The notes below the pieces were generated by a model that worked only from the letters and a program-made list of their open reading frames with translations, was not told where the DNA came from and did not search any database. Of a stretch of DNA of 61,848 nt, positions 1 through 8,800 are shown piece by piece. The number at the start of each line of letters is the position of its first letter. Within the stretch, counting starts at the first letter, position 1. The position numbers were made by a program, and so were the translations under genes. Origin of the DNA: an uncultured Clostridia bacterium (lineage in GTDB: Bacteria > Bacillota > Clostridia > Oscillospirales > Oscillospiraceae). The stretch covers positions 1 to 61,848 of the forward strand of contig CAMVAV010000008.1 in NCBI GenBank assembly GCA_947165595.1. The letters run 5' to 3'.

Positions 1-80
1 AAAACAAGGTCCTTAACCGGATGGATATCTTGCCAACGCATGCTTGACACATACGATTATACTACAGGTTTATAGACAAG

Positions 81-149
81 ATGAAAAATGTGTGGTATCC
101 TGCCGATAGTAACAAGGGCGAGCTGCCCGGAAAGGAAGCAAGACAATGA
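81..149 (+). CDS. candidate 22-aa leader peptide
   Basis: An open frame begins at ATG 81 and its TGA (147-149) overlaps the next start codon as ATGA, the classic arrangement for translational coupling. A TTGACA hexamer lies at 44-49 but the nearest -10-like TTTATA is 19 bases on, so the promoter is weak. The ribosome site is poor. The product is not recognised. It could equally be the decayed end of a longer gene. Confidence 0.22.
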   Translation: MKNVWYPADSNKGELPGKEARQ

Positions 150-280
150 TCGACATTCGCACTATCAAAGGTCTCGAATATGGTTTGCCGCTGTACGAGC
201 TTGAGGGGAAGCGGTACGGCTGCCTGTCATGCCCATATGAGACCGAAGAACTGCGTGTCGGATCGTCGCGTACCCAGTAA
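146..280 (+). CDS. small hypothetical protein, 44 aa
   Basis: ATG 146 follows an AAAGGAAG purine run at about 8 bases. The peptide contains a CLSC pair (residues 26-29) followed by PYE, so a small metal-binding or redox turn is possible. It is followed at 309-340 by a good hairpin terminator, so 81-280 looks like a mini transcription unit upstream of the RNA ligase. The family is not recognised. It may be a truncated gene, since most small genes in this stretch are remnants. Confidence 0.38.
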   Translation: MIDIRTIKGLEYGLPLYELEGKRYGCLSCPYETEELRVGSSRTQ

Positions 281-308
281 GGGGTAAAAGCGCAACCAAA
301 GATCCTTC

Positions 309-343
309 AAGCCGCTCGTCTCGTATGAGGCGAGCGGCTTTCT
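309..343 (+). terminator. Rho-independent terminator
   Basis: A 10-bp perfect stem (309-318 with 331-340) closes a 12-base loop and is followed by TTTCT. It separates the small upstream frames from rtcB. Confidence 0.7.
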
Positions 344-373
344 GCATGCAAACGGGAAAAGAGAGTGAGAAAA

Positions 374-1573
374 ATGCTTGAAATCAAAGGAAAGGTCAAT
401 ACCGCGATTGCCTACGCGGCCATCATCGAAGACGAGGCCATCGAGCAAATTCGCAGGATGTGCGACTACGACTTCACGGAAGGTAGCCGCATCCGCATCA
501 TGCCCGACGTTCACGCGGGCAAGGGCTGCACCATCGGCACCACGATGACCGTGAACGGCAGGGCTGTACCCAATGTCGTCGGCGTGGACATCGGCTGCGG
601 CATGTACACTGTTGACCTCGGCGCGAGTGAGATCGACATGGAGCGGCTGGACGAAGCGGCGCATTTCATCCCCTCCGGCATGAAGGTATGGGAGGGCAGG
701 CAGGAGCGCTTCGACCTGACCGAGCTCAAATGCTACCGCGCACTCAAGGACGCAAGGCGTCTGGAGCGCAGCCTCGGAACCCTCGGCGGCGGCAATCATT
801 TCATCGAGGTGGATCGCGCGGCGGACGGCACGAACTACCTTGTGATCCACTCCGGTTCCCGCAACCTGGGCAAGCAGGTCGCCGAACACTACCAGCGCCT
901 CGCCATCGAGCTGCACGAGGGCAAGGAGGAGTATTACGCCAGGCGCGATCGGATCATTGCCGAGTACAAGGCGGCAGGCCGCCGCGGCGAAATCCAGGCG
1001 GCGCTGCAAGAGCTTGTCTGGAGCAGGAAGGAGCGCACGATCCCCGAAGATCTGTGCTACGTCTACGGCCGGCATCTCGAAGACTACCTCCACGACGTCG
1101 AAATCTGCCAGAGCTTCGCGCGCAGGAACCGTGAACTGATGGCGGAAATTCTTCTCAAAAAGACAGGGCTCGCGGCGCGTGACGCCTTCCATACCATCCA
1201 CAACTACATTGACACCGGGGAGATGATCCTGCGCAAGGGCGCGATCGCCGCACACGAGGGCGAGCGTGTCCTGATCCCGATCAATATGCGCGACGGCAGT
1301 GTGCTTGCGGTCGGCAAGGGCAATCCCGAATGGAATTTCTCCGCGCCTCACGGCGCGGGGAGGGTCATGTCCCGCACTGCGGCGCGCGAGGCGCTTGATC
1401 TGGAGGAGTACAAGCGTGAGATGGAGGGCGTCTACACCACCTCCGTCAGCGAGGAAACGCTGGACGAGGCGCCCATGGCCTACAAACGCCTGGAGGACAT
1501 TGTCGACGTGATCCGTGAGAGCGTGGACGTGATCGAAGTCCTCAAACCTATTTATAATTTCAAGGCTGGCTGA
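374..1573 (+). CDS. rtcB: RtcB-family RNA-splicing/repair ligase
   Basis: RtcB joins RNA 2',3'-cyclic phosphate (or 3'-phosphate) ends to 5'-OH ends using GTP and Mn2+, the chemistry needed to reseal broken tRNAs. The family signatures appear in order: DVHAGKGC near residue 47, GVDIGCGM near 73, GGGNHFIEV near 138, HSGSRNLG near 158 and APHGAGR, whose His326 corresponds to the guanylated nucleophile. The product is 399 aa, near full family length. ATG 374 is preferred over GTG 365 because GAGAG sits about 9 bases before it. The stop codon is part of a GC-rich hairpin (1571-1593). Accessory tRNAs follow within 200 bases, and an RlaP-type nucleotidyltransferase lies 12 kb on, which supports an RNA-repair role. 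The gene appears intact. Confidence 0.95.
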   Translation: MLEIKGKVNTAIAYAAIIEDEAIEQIRRMCDYDFTEGSRIRIMPDVHAGKGCTIGTTMTVNGRAVPNVVGVDIGCGMYTVDLGASEIDMERLDEAAHFIPSGMKVWEGRQERFDLTELKCYRALKDARRLERSLGTLGGGNHFIEVDRAADGTNYLVIHSGSRNLGKQVAEHYQRLAIELHEGKEEYYARRDRIIAEYKAAGRRGEIQAALQELVWSRKERTIPEDLCYVYGRHLEDYLHDVEICQSFARRNRELMAEILLKKTGLAARDAFHTIHNYIDTGEMILRKGAIAAHEGERVLIPINMRDGSVLAVGKGNPEWNFSAPHGAGRVMSRTAAREALDLEEYKREMEGVYTTSVSEETLDEAPMAYKRLEDIVDVIRESVDVIEVLKPIYNFKAG

Positions 1574-1617
1574 GCCGGGCTGTTCCGGCTCAGCGGCCGG
1601 AACAGGAGTTGATACCC

Positions 1618-1692
1618 ATGAATACCATACCGGCCATCGACATGGCCGCAACAGGAGCAAATATTGCCGCCATGCGGCAGCTCGCCGGCCTC
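1618..1692 (+). pseudogene. N-terminal stub of an XRE-type HTH regulator
   Basis: The frame starts at ATG 1618 behind a CAGGAG site. About 25 residues resemble the start of the HTH regulator at 16539-16183: both share IPAID or FPVID, then ATGxNI, then a GLS turn. After GLS the sequence becomes the 3' half of a tRNA. The recognition helix and the rest of the regulator are missing, so this is a gene stub fused to a tRNA remnant. Confidence 0.6.
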
Positions 1693-1734
1693 TCAAGCCG
1701 GAGATTGTGGGTTCAAGTCCCGCTGGCATCACCA
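1685..1734 (+). tRNA. 3' part of a class I tRNA, anticodon CTC (Glu), fused to an HTH stub
   Basis: An anticodon hairpin (CCGGC, loop CTCTCAA, GCCGG), a 5-base variable loop, a T arm (GTGGG, TTCAAGT, CCCGC), a 7-base acceptor strand, discriminator A and CCA are all present. The 5' side gives no D arm and no 7-bp acceptor partner. Instead the upstream DNA reads as an HTH N-terminus. This is therefore a tRNA 3' remnant, as produced at attachment sites or by deletion. The left anticodon strand belongs to the HTH codons, so the pairing may be partly accidental. Confidence 0.5.
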
Positions 1735-1737
1735 TAT

Positions 1738-1822
1738 GCACAGGCGGTGGAACTGGAATACACACCGGTCTCAGACACCGGGCCTTCGGGCACTGCGGGT
1801 TCGACTCCCGCCCTGTGTACCA
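1738..1822 (+). tRNA. tRNA-Leu(CAG)
   Basis: This is a class II tRNA. The acceptor GCACAGG pairs with CCTGTGT (one G-U). There is a D arm with GG in the loop, an anticodon stem CCGGT/ACCGG with loop CTCAGAC (U33 present, anticodon CAG), a long variable arm, T loop TTCGACT and an encoded CCA. It is the most canonical of the accessory tRNAs here. Confidence 0.93.
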
Positions 1823-1825
1823 TAC

Positions 1826-1910
1826 GGGCAGGTAGCGAATCGGCAAACGCGGCGGACCGTAAATCCGCTCCCTCACGGGGTAGTGGGCCCGACACCCACC
1901 CTGCCCACCA
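1826..1910 (+). tRNA. tRNA-Tyr(GTA) with C33 and an altered T loop
   Basis: The acceptor GGGCAGG pairs perfectly with CCTGCCC, followed by A and CCA. The variable arm is long, as expected for bacterial tRNA-Tyr. The anticodon loop is CCGTAAA, so position 33 is C rather than the near-invariant U. The T loop is CCCGACA, so the invariant T54-T55 are C-C. All stems are intact, so the changes are confined to conserved loop bases. It may be a specialised or damage-resistant tRNA, or a gene beginning to decay. Confidence 0.85.
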
Positions 1911-1912
1911 GA

Positions 1913-1957
1913 ACCCGGCGGGTACAGCACGCAAAGGCTGTATCCGCCGGGTTTTTT
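1913..1957 (+). terminator. Rho-independent terminator of the tRNA cluster
   Basis: The long stem pairs CCCGGCGG with CCGCCGGG, extended by a GTACAGC/GCTGTAT inner helix, and ends in six T. It is strong and directly follows the tRNA-Tyr CCA end. Confidence 0.88.
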
Positions 1958-2023
1958 GCCGGTGGAGCAGCTCGGAATTTTGCGTTTTGCTGAAGAGATC
2001 CGCTTATTTCGTTGTATTTTATC

Positions 2024-2311
2024 ATGACCCTGCGCTTTCATCCCCGCGGCGCTCCCGATATCCATTACAACTGCTTTACGCCGGGCAGCTCCGCGGGCAG
2101 CTGCGGCGGCGGTGAATACGCGAATGAGCTGCCGCGGGATTTCTACGTCGGATGCACGATGGAGAAGTTCGTGGAGCACTTCCCGGAGCGCCTGCACGAA
2201 CAGCTGACGGCGAACGATATGCTCCGCCGCTTTCTGGAGGCGGCGAATCGGCGGCACGCGCGGAAGCCGGACGCACCCGGGCCTGACACGGCCGAGGACG
2301 AACAGCTTTGA
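2024..2311 (+). CDS. hypothetical protein, 95 aa
   Basis: ATG 2024 opens a frame with good codon-position GC bias. The N-terminal part contains CFTPGSSAGSCGGG, a Gly/Ser/Cys-rich turn, followed by a helical stretch (FYVGCTMEKFVEHFPERLHE). It has no membrane segment and no known domain that I recognise. It lies between the tRNA terminator and a convergent terminator at 2421. It is probably an accessory small protein of the island. Confidence 0.45.
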   Translation: MTLRFHPRGAPDIHYNCFTPGSSAGSCGGGEYANELPRDFYVGCTMEKFVEHFPERLHEQLTANDMLRRFLEAANRRHARKPDAPGPDTAEDEQL

Positions 2312-2420
2312 GCTGCCTGCGGAGCCGGGAATTGCAAAAGTGAGGAAGCATGAGCCGCATGGGCAGAATATGATCGGGACAGCCTGATTGGATATGCGCC
2401 TGACATTATGAATTGAGACG

Positions 2421-2457
2421 AAGGCGGTTGTTCGGAAACCCGGAACAACCGCCTTCT
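2421..2457 (+). terminator. bidirectional terminator
   Basis: A stem of about 14 bp (AAGGCGGTTGTTC with GAACAACCGCCTT, 8-base loop) is flanked by CTTTACTT on the right. It sits between the convergent genes 2024-2311 (+) and 2521-3201 (-). Confidence 0.8.
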
Positions 2458-2520
2458 TTACTTGCACGAAAAACCGCGTTTGTCAAAGCAGAATTCGTCG
2501 CATGATCCATATCTGCCCCT

Positions 2521-3201
2521 CTACAGCGCGGGCATAACCCCGTACATATGATGAAGGATCAGACGGGCGGCGGCTTCGCGCCCAAAGAGCTTCGTCACCT
2601 GGTTGACCGCCGGCCCGCCTTCGGCAAACAGCCGCTGCGCAAAATCGCGCACCTTGCCCTGCTTTTCCTCCGCGTCGCACGGCTCGGCGGACTCCAGCCG
2701 GGAGAGAAACGCCAGCGCATATTCCCCGGCCGCTTCGGCCAGCCGCGCGGAGGCGCCGCGGCACGTTTTATGGAACGAGCAGGGGTAGAGGACGGCGTCG
2801 TACCAACGCGCATCTGCCGCCGCGTCAGGGATGTCCGCATAGCGCGACTTGATCCGCGCAAAGGCGTCCTGCGAGTCTTGCGGCCAGGGGGCGAGCTGCG
2901 TATCGTAGAGCTCCGCGATCACGGTCTCCCTGCCGGGTACGCGCACCCGATCCAGATTGAACAGCGGCACATCCCTGTGCGTACAGGACAGCACGACGGT
3001 CTCCATGCGCATGAGACCGAGCGGCGCCTTCATGCGCATGACGCAAAGGTGCCCGAGACCTTCGAGCACGTATGACTCGGTCTCAAAGGCCAGACCCCGC
3101 TTGGCAAGATGCGCGTCCGCGCCGATGTCTTCTTTGCGGAGCGCGCAGAAGCGCGAAAGCTCCGATTTTATTTGATTGATTATCTGCATAGTGTCAGCCA
3201 T
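2521..3201 (-). CDS. hypothetical cytosolic protein, 226 aa
   Basis: Start ATG 3201 is chosen because GGGGAGGTG lies 4-5 bases upstream. Longer in-frame starts have no ribosome site and run into the facing promoter region. The protein is soluble. Its middle part (RMETVVLSCTHRDVPLFNLDRV) alternates strands in a way loosely reminiscent of the bilin-reductase/chlorophyll-catabolite-reductase fold, where a short PIFG-like strand follows. This resemblance is by eye only and I assign no function. The C-terminus is helical. Confidence 0.7.
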   Translation of the reverse strand: MADTMQIINQIKSELSRFCALRKEDIGADAHLAKRGLAFETESYVLEGLGHLCVMRMKAPLGLMRMETVVLSCTHRDVPLFNLDRVRVPGRETVIAELYDTQLAPWPQDSQDAFARIKSRYADIPDAAADARWYDAVLYPCSFHKTCRGASARLAEAAGEYALAFLSRLESAEPCDAEEKQGKVRDFAQRLFAEGGPAVNQVTKLFGREAAARLILHHMYGVMPAL

Positions 3202-3327
3202 ATTGCACCTCCCCTGCGGCGAGCCGACAGCCGCTGAATGCTTGGCGCCGCCTCTGCCGTCCGGCTTTGTATCGATTCGGTTGGCATTAATTATAACACA
3301 GCCGCGGCAGAATTGCACGATGAATTG

Positions 3328-3380
3328 GAAAAGCGGTTGCCCCGGGCGCATGGCTGTGATAGAATCGTAACGGAAGAAAC
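3328..3380 (+). promoter_or_regulatory. promoter, copy 1 of a 53-bp repeat
   Basis: TTGCCC and TAGAAT are separated by 17 bases within a 53-bp stretch that recurs at 10856-10908 with one mismatch. This copy lies about 100 bases upstream of the P1 peptidase gene and presumably drives it. Confidence 0.6.
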
Positions 3381-3476
3381 AAAGGCGCGGCCGGAAAGGT
3401 CCAATGCGGCACAGGCATCCGTATCAAAAGCAGCCGGCCATAGCGGCAGAATATAGAAAGCGAGGCAGTAGTCCAT

Positions 3477-4460
3477 ATGAAAAGCATTCCGATCCAAGCC
3501 ATACAGAGCGTCAAGCTCGGCCAGACAGAGAACGCGGCGGCCGGAACCGGCTGCACGGTGCTGATTTGTGAAAAAGGGATGCGCGCGGGACTGGACGTGC
3601 GGGGCGGAGGCCCCGCGTCCAGAGAAACGCAGCTTTTGAACCCCTTGGCGGCGGCACAGGAGATCCACGCCATCGTTCTCGCCGGCGGCAGCGCCTTCGG
3701 CCTTGGCGCCGCGAGCGGCGTCATGGCGTGCCTGGAGGAGCGCGGCATCGGCTTTGACGTGGGCGTGACGAAGGTGCCGCTCGTCGTTCAGTCCGACCTT
3801 TTCGACCTGACGGTGGGCGATCCGTTCACAAGGCCGGACGCCGCGATGGGCTATGAAGCGGCAAATCGCGCGCTGGAAGCGCCGAACTATCGGGACGGAA
3901 ACTACGGCGCGGGCTGCGGAGCCACCGTGGGCAAGATAGCGGGCATGGCGACCTGCATGAAAACGGGCATCGGCAGCTATGCCGTCGAGCTTGGCGATCT
4001 GCAGGTCGGCGCGATCGTGGCGCTCAACGCCCTGGGCGATGTGTTTGACTGGAAGACCGGCAGGCAGGTCGCGGGGCTTTTGACGGAGGACAAGACGGCG
4101 CTTCGGAGCACGATGGAATGCATGCGCGCCTCCACGGACGTCGTGGAAAACAGGTTTACCGGCAATACGACGCTTGGCGTCGTGCTGACAAACGCCGCGT
4201 TTTCAAAGACGCAGCTGTGCAAGCTCGCGGGCATGGCGCACGACGGGTTTGCGCGCTCGATCCGCCCCGTGCATACGAGCGCCGACGGCGACAGCATTTA
4301 CGCGGTTTCCGTGGGGGACGTCCGCGCGGATCAGGACCTTGTGGGCGCGCTGGCGGCGGAGGTCATGAGCGAAGCGATCCTGCGCGCCGCGGAGTCTGCC
4401 GAGAGCGCGTACGGTTTTCCCGCCGCGTCGGACCTGAGGAAGCACAAGCACATGTCCTGA
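3477..4460 (+). CDS. P1-family (DmpA/S58-like) aminopeptidase
   Basis: This is an Ntn-hydrolase peptidase of the DmpA/BapA group, which trims N-terminal residues or beta-peptides after self-cleavage. The family hallmarks are GGSAFGL (a glycine-rich substrate loop near residue 70) and GNTTLGVV, where Thr231 would become the new N-terminal nucleophile after autoprocessing. The 327-aa length fits the family. There is no signal peptide, so it is cytosolic. ATG 3477 has a GAAAGCGAGG site. It is preceded by the duplicated promoter at 3328 and lies 50 bases before a GGDEF gene. The substrate is unknown. Confidence 0.9.
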   Translation: MKSIPIQAIQSVKLGQTENAAAGTGCTVLICEKGMRAGLDVRGGGPASRETQLLNPLAAAQEIHAIVLAGGSAFGLGAASGVMACLEERGIGFDVGVTKVPLVVQSDLFDLTVGDPFTRPDAAMGYEAANRALEAPNYRDGNYGAGCGATVGKIAGMATCMKTGIGSYAVELGDLQVGAIVALNALGDVFDWKTGRQVAGLLTEDKTALRSTMECMRASTDVVENRFTGNTTLGVVLTNAAFSKTQLCKLAGMAHDGFARSIRPVHTSADGDSIYAVSVGDVRADQDLVGALAAEVMSEAILRAAESAESAYGFPAASDLRKHKHMS

Positions 4461-4510
4461 TATGCTTCGGATATCTCCGCGGCGATCGACAAAAGGAGGA
4501 GGGATTCGCA

Positions 4511-5602
4511 ATGAAAGCATTACGGATCTTGCGTAATTATTTTTTCTACTGCGGAATCGAAAAGGACGAATACAACGCGATCAAGAAGGAGGCGTATATT
4601 TCCAATTTCAACGTGTGGAAGATCCTTCACTTCCTGATGGCGGCGCTGTTCGGCGCTTTGTTTATCAGTTCGCTGCACTATGAGCTGCTGAAGACGAACA
4701 CCTGGCTGTATATGCTGTCTTTTGCCTATTCGGTAATTGCCATTGCCCTTTTCTTCATTCTGAAGAAAGACTCGATCCTTGCGCAATTCCTGATCTATTT
4801 GTCGATTTCCCTGCTGTTTTTGCTTGGCTGTGTTCTTTCTCTGAGCAAACCCGATCTCCCCGCGGTGAGCTTCATCGCGTTCTTGCTGACCACGCCGATG
4901 TTTATGATCGACAAGCCGTTTTTCATGGCAATCGAATTAAGCGTCGTATCCGCCGTGTTCCTGCTGTGGGCGCACAGCGTAAAGCCGCACGATATCTGGC
5001 TGATCGATTTCGCCAATGTGATCCCGTTTGCCGTTGTCGGTATTATTCTGAATGTGATTGCCAATTCGCTCCGCATCAAGGAGTTTGTTCTGACAAGAGA
5101 GATCAGTATTCAAAAAGACACGGATGATATGACAGGGCTGAAAAACAAAGGATCGCTGACCAGGGAAATCAATCGGTTTTTGACGGACAAATCAACGGAT
5201 AAGGGGCTCCTGCTCGTGATGGACGTCGATCGCTTCAAGTCGATCAACGATACATACGGCCATGACGCCGGAGACGATGTGATTCGGCAGCTTGGCGGCT
5301 TCCTTGGCCGGACGTTTACCCAGGGCGAGATCGTCGGCCGCTTTGGCGGAGATGAATTTATCGCGTTTATCGGGAACGCCGATGATCCGGATACCGCCTG
5401 CCGGATCGCCGATGGCATTGTCAAGGGGGTGTCGGAAAACGTTGTTCTGGAAAACGGCGGGCAGAGGATCAGCCTGAGTATCGGCATTGCCATATATCAT
5501 GGCAGCGAAAAAAACTATTCCGAGCTCTTCAAGAAAGCCGATATTGCCTTGTACGAAGCAAAAGCAGACCCGGAAAACAGATATCACCTTTACAATGGCT
5601 GA
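4511..5602 (+). CDS. membrane-bound GGDEF diguanylate cyclase
   Basis: The N-terminal 40 residues are cytosolic and are followed by about six hydrophobic helices (residues 45-205). A GGDEF domain then runs from about residue 215 to 363. The active-site loop is GGDEF at 279-283, preceded by the MDVDRFKSIND metal/GTP signature, so it should make cyclic di-GMP. I see no obvious inhibitory RxxD site. ATG 4511 follows AAAAGGAGGAGGG. No EAL domain is present. The membrane part may sense a small ligand, but it is not a known named sensor by eye. Confidence 0.93.
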   Translation: MKALRILRNYFFYCGIEKDEYNAIKKEAYISNFNVWKILHFLMAALFGALFISSLHYELLKTNTWLYMLSFAYSVIAIALFFILKKDSILAQFLIYLSISLLFLLGCVLSLSKPDLPAVSFIAFLLTTPMFMIDKPFFMAIELSVVSAVFLLWAHSVKPHDIWLIDFANVIPFAVVGIILNVIANSLRIKEFVLTREISIQKDTDDMTGLKNKGSLTREINRFLTDKSTDKGLLLVMDVDRFKSINDTYGHDAGDDVIRQLGGFLGRTFTQGEIVGRFGGDEFIAFIGNADDPDTACRIADGIVKGVSENVVLENGGQRISLSIGIAIYHGSEKNYSELFKKADIALYEAKADPENRYHLYNG

Positions 5603-5697
5603 ATCGCGATCGCCTGACGCTCCCCCAACGAGCCGCGCGCACCAATTCCTTATGCGTTGGGCGCTGTGAGCTCGCTCATACCGACGCGGAGCTTTCC

Positions 5698-5726
5698 TTG
5701 ACAGCGCCGGTCAGAGCCCTTATAAT
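5698..5726 (+). promoter_or_regulatory. perfect sigma-A promoter for the 1548-aa gene
   Basis: TTGACA, a 17-base spacer and TATAAT are an exact consensus match. The leader to the start codon is about 155 bases, longer than usual, and could hold a regulatory structure, although I see no clear terminator hairpin in it. Confidence 0.88.
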
Positions 5727-5889
5727 TTTTAAAAAGAAGCCCCTTTCATCCGACCGGGCACCCGAACGTACAGAGCGAGAAGGCCATCGAAGAACCGGAA
5801 GGCTCTTGTGTCGAACCTCAACTTTGAATCCATGACAGTATCAGGAGCGTTGTTTATTATTTTTTCAACAAACAGGAGGAGAGTATACC

Positions 5890-8800
5890 TTGGCGCCACC
5901 GAAGAAGAGCTATCAGGAGAACAACCCCGCCACGATTCAGAAAATGTCCAAGTTCAATAAAACCGTGCCGGATTCGGGCGGAAAAACAAGAAAGGTCACG
6001 TATTACCGTCCCACGCCGGGGACCGGCTATGACATCCTGACGGACGATGTTATGAACACCGGCAATCCGGAGGTCCTGCGCTCGTTCCGGGATGAGAACC
6101 GGGAGGCCCTTGAGGACGAGAAGAACGCCCCCGCGAAGCGGTACCTGGATTCCCGTATTCAGGTGGCTGAAAAGATCGAAGAAATGGAGCTTCGGGCGAA
6201 GGGACAGTCGGCGCTGGGCTACACGCCGCCGAAGCCGGAGGCGGACTTGAAGGACGGCTTCCTCGGCCTTTCAGAGATCAAATACCCAGACTATCAGACC
6301 AGCGCCAACGGCTGTTGGTCCATCTCCTATTCCATGCTTCTGAAGAGCCGAGGGGTGGACCTGTCCCAGGAGGAGATCCGCCAATGGCGTCCCAACTACC
6401 GGGCGAACACGCCGGAAAACGAAAAACCCAACCCGGAGCGCCTGCTCACCATGAACTCGGACCGGGGCAACTCCGTCTATCCCAACGCCGATCTGGCCGT
6501 GACGCTGCTGCCCAACACGGCGATGAACTCCCTGCGCATCGAGCCGTTCGAGAGCGGACAGCTCACTGTAGGCGGAGAGCCTCTGAACGCCGGGCAACTC
6601 CGGACCGTGCAGACGGAATACTATGCCCAGGTGAAAAAGACCCTGCAGGAAAACATCAGGGAGGCGCTGGTGAAGCACCGCTCACCGGTCTCCATCGCCT
6701 GGGACGGCCATTATGTGACCATTACCGGGATCAGCGAGGACGGAAACACCCTTCGCTACGAGGACTCCGTCGGCGGGGACCGGGACCTGCCCCGCACCAA
6801 GACCATGTCCCTGGACACGCTGGTTTTGCAGGGCATGCAGGCCCACGACCACAACGGAATGCACTATGACAGCGGCGGCGGCTTTGAAATGGCCTGGCTC
6901 AGCGATCTTCCGCAGGCGCAGTACGGCAGCGAGGAAAAGCCGGAGCTGAACCCCAGACATAAGGACTATGTGAAAATGGACGGTCAGGGGGAGATCGCCG
7001 TCAGCGTGCCCTACGACGCCAAGGGCGTATCCGCGGCGGGCAGCCCGGCGGAAGGCCAGGTGGACGGCAAGGCCGTGGAGGAGATGCTGGACCTGGACCA
7101 GAGCGCCCTGACGAAGAAGCTGGGGGTGTCCAAGGTGGAGGGCTGGAGCGCCTCCGGCGGCGTCATGATCGGAAACAAAGGGGTATATTACCCGAAAAAG
7201 GCCGTTCAGCTTGGCGACCCCGCCCTGGTGGAGGTCGGGCTGCGGACCCAGAAGCAGTCAATCGAAAATGTCCAAAGCGTGCTGTCCTGTTTGCTGAAAA
7301 ACAAGCCGGAACCAGAGGTCAAGGACAATCAGAAGGTTTTAGACATCTATAATACGCTGGAAACCCTCAAAACCGGCAAAAAGACCGACCCGAAGGCCAT
7401 TGCCGAGGGCAAAGAGAAGCTGCGGGAGACCTACGACTTTCTGCTGGAAACCGATGAGAACGGGAAGACGAATCTGGAAACGCTGACCTCCGACATGGAC
7501 GAAACCGTCCGCATAGGAATGGTTGACGGTCTGGCGGAGCTGGACCGGGTCTTCGGCCTGAGAAAGGAGCGGGAAGACCGGCGGCTGGGGGAGATCCACA
7601 ACGAGCTGGAGCGGAAAAAATCGTTTCTGGAGACCTATCGCCGCCGCGTCTCAGAGGTGCGGGACACATTCAGAAGGAACAGCGAAATCGAATTTTTGAA
7701 AGACCCCGCAGGCGGTATGCGGGCCTATGAGGAGCTGAGCGACGCGCAATATCTGGAAAGACGGATATGCGACCGCATGGCGGAGAGCTTCAAGCTTCTC
7801 ACGAAAGAGCAGCAGCTCTATCTCTACGAGAGCCTCTTTCCGACGGCACGCAAACAGCTTGTAACGGCGGACGGCTTTTTAGCGTACATCAAAGACACGG
7901 CACCGTATAACGGCGGCAGCTTCTTCGGCTCGATGATTTCATTTATGGGCGCCGGGAAAGTCGCCGAGGAGCTGGACAAGCTGCTCAGCAAAGAGGAAAA
8001 GAAGAAGCTTGCGAGGGACATCGACGCGATCGTCCCGCCCAGCAGCCCGGACTTCCCGAAGGAGCGGCTGAGCGTCTGCCCCGAACAGCCGCAGATCGAG
8101 GCGCTGCTCAAGGGCATTGCCCCCGACAGCCCGCGGGCGGAGGAAAAGAAGGATATTTTGCGCCGGGCGGGCAACGCGCTGCGCATCTCGTCCAACGAAG
8201 CGTCGTTCCATTATGACGCCAAGCGGTCGGGGTTCTCGAACACGAAGCTGGAAGGCCTGGAGAATGGGTACGACCACCTGTCGGATCAGATCTTCAAGGA
8301 TTATATTGACAACGATTACGGAGACAAGACGCTCAAGGACAAGCTTCCCAAAAACAAGGGCGGCGCCTATGAAGCCCCCGACATCAACCGGCAGCTCGGC
8401 CTCACGCCGGAGCAATTCCGGGCGATGCGCTCGGCGAAAAGCGGCATTTCGCCCGAGCTGCGGAAGCGGGTGACGGACATCTCGGCGGAGCTGGACGGCA
8501 TTGGCTGGGATGTACTCAAAAAGCACGACGGCATGGTGCGAAAAAGGGTCGCCCCCGACGGCAGCGTAAGCGACTATCTGCTATCCGAACAGGGCAACAA
8601 GCTTTACGCGTTCGGCGCCCTGCTCGTAGGGCACGACGAACTCCGCAAGGCGCTGGGAACGGGGGATCTCGAGAGCATTCGGGAAAAGACGGAGGAGTGT
8701 GAGCGCATCCGAAAGCACATGGACCGGATGATGGAGCTGGCGAAGGAGGCGGGTGATTTCCCCCTCGCGGGCGGCAACATCACGCCTACCCGCACCGAGG

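Noticed and set aside
365-373. GTG 365 as the rtcB start
   Set aside because: The better-spaced purine-rich site serves ATG 374, and RtcB proteins usually begin with the segment starting there.
1650-1734. Reading this stretch as a complete tRNA-Glu(CTC)
   Set aside because: Only five acceptor pairs form, no D arm exists, and the 5' side is explained by HTH codons and a TGCCGC-CAT-GCGGCA hairpin.
227-2467. A 746-codon open frame on the minus strand across rtcB and the tRNAs
   Set aside because: It runs antisense to an intact rtcB and through three tRNA genes. GC-rich codon bias on one strand keeps the opposite frame open.
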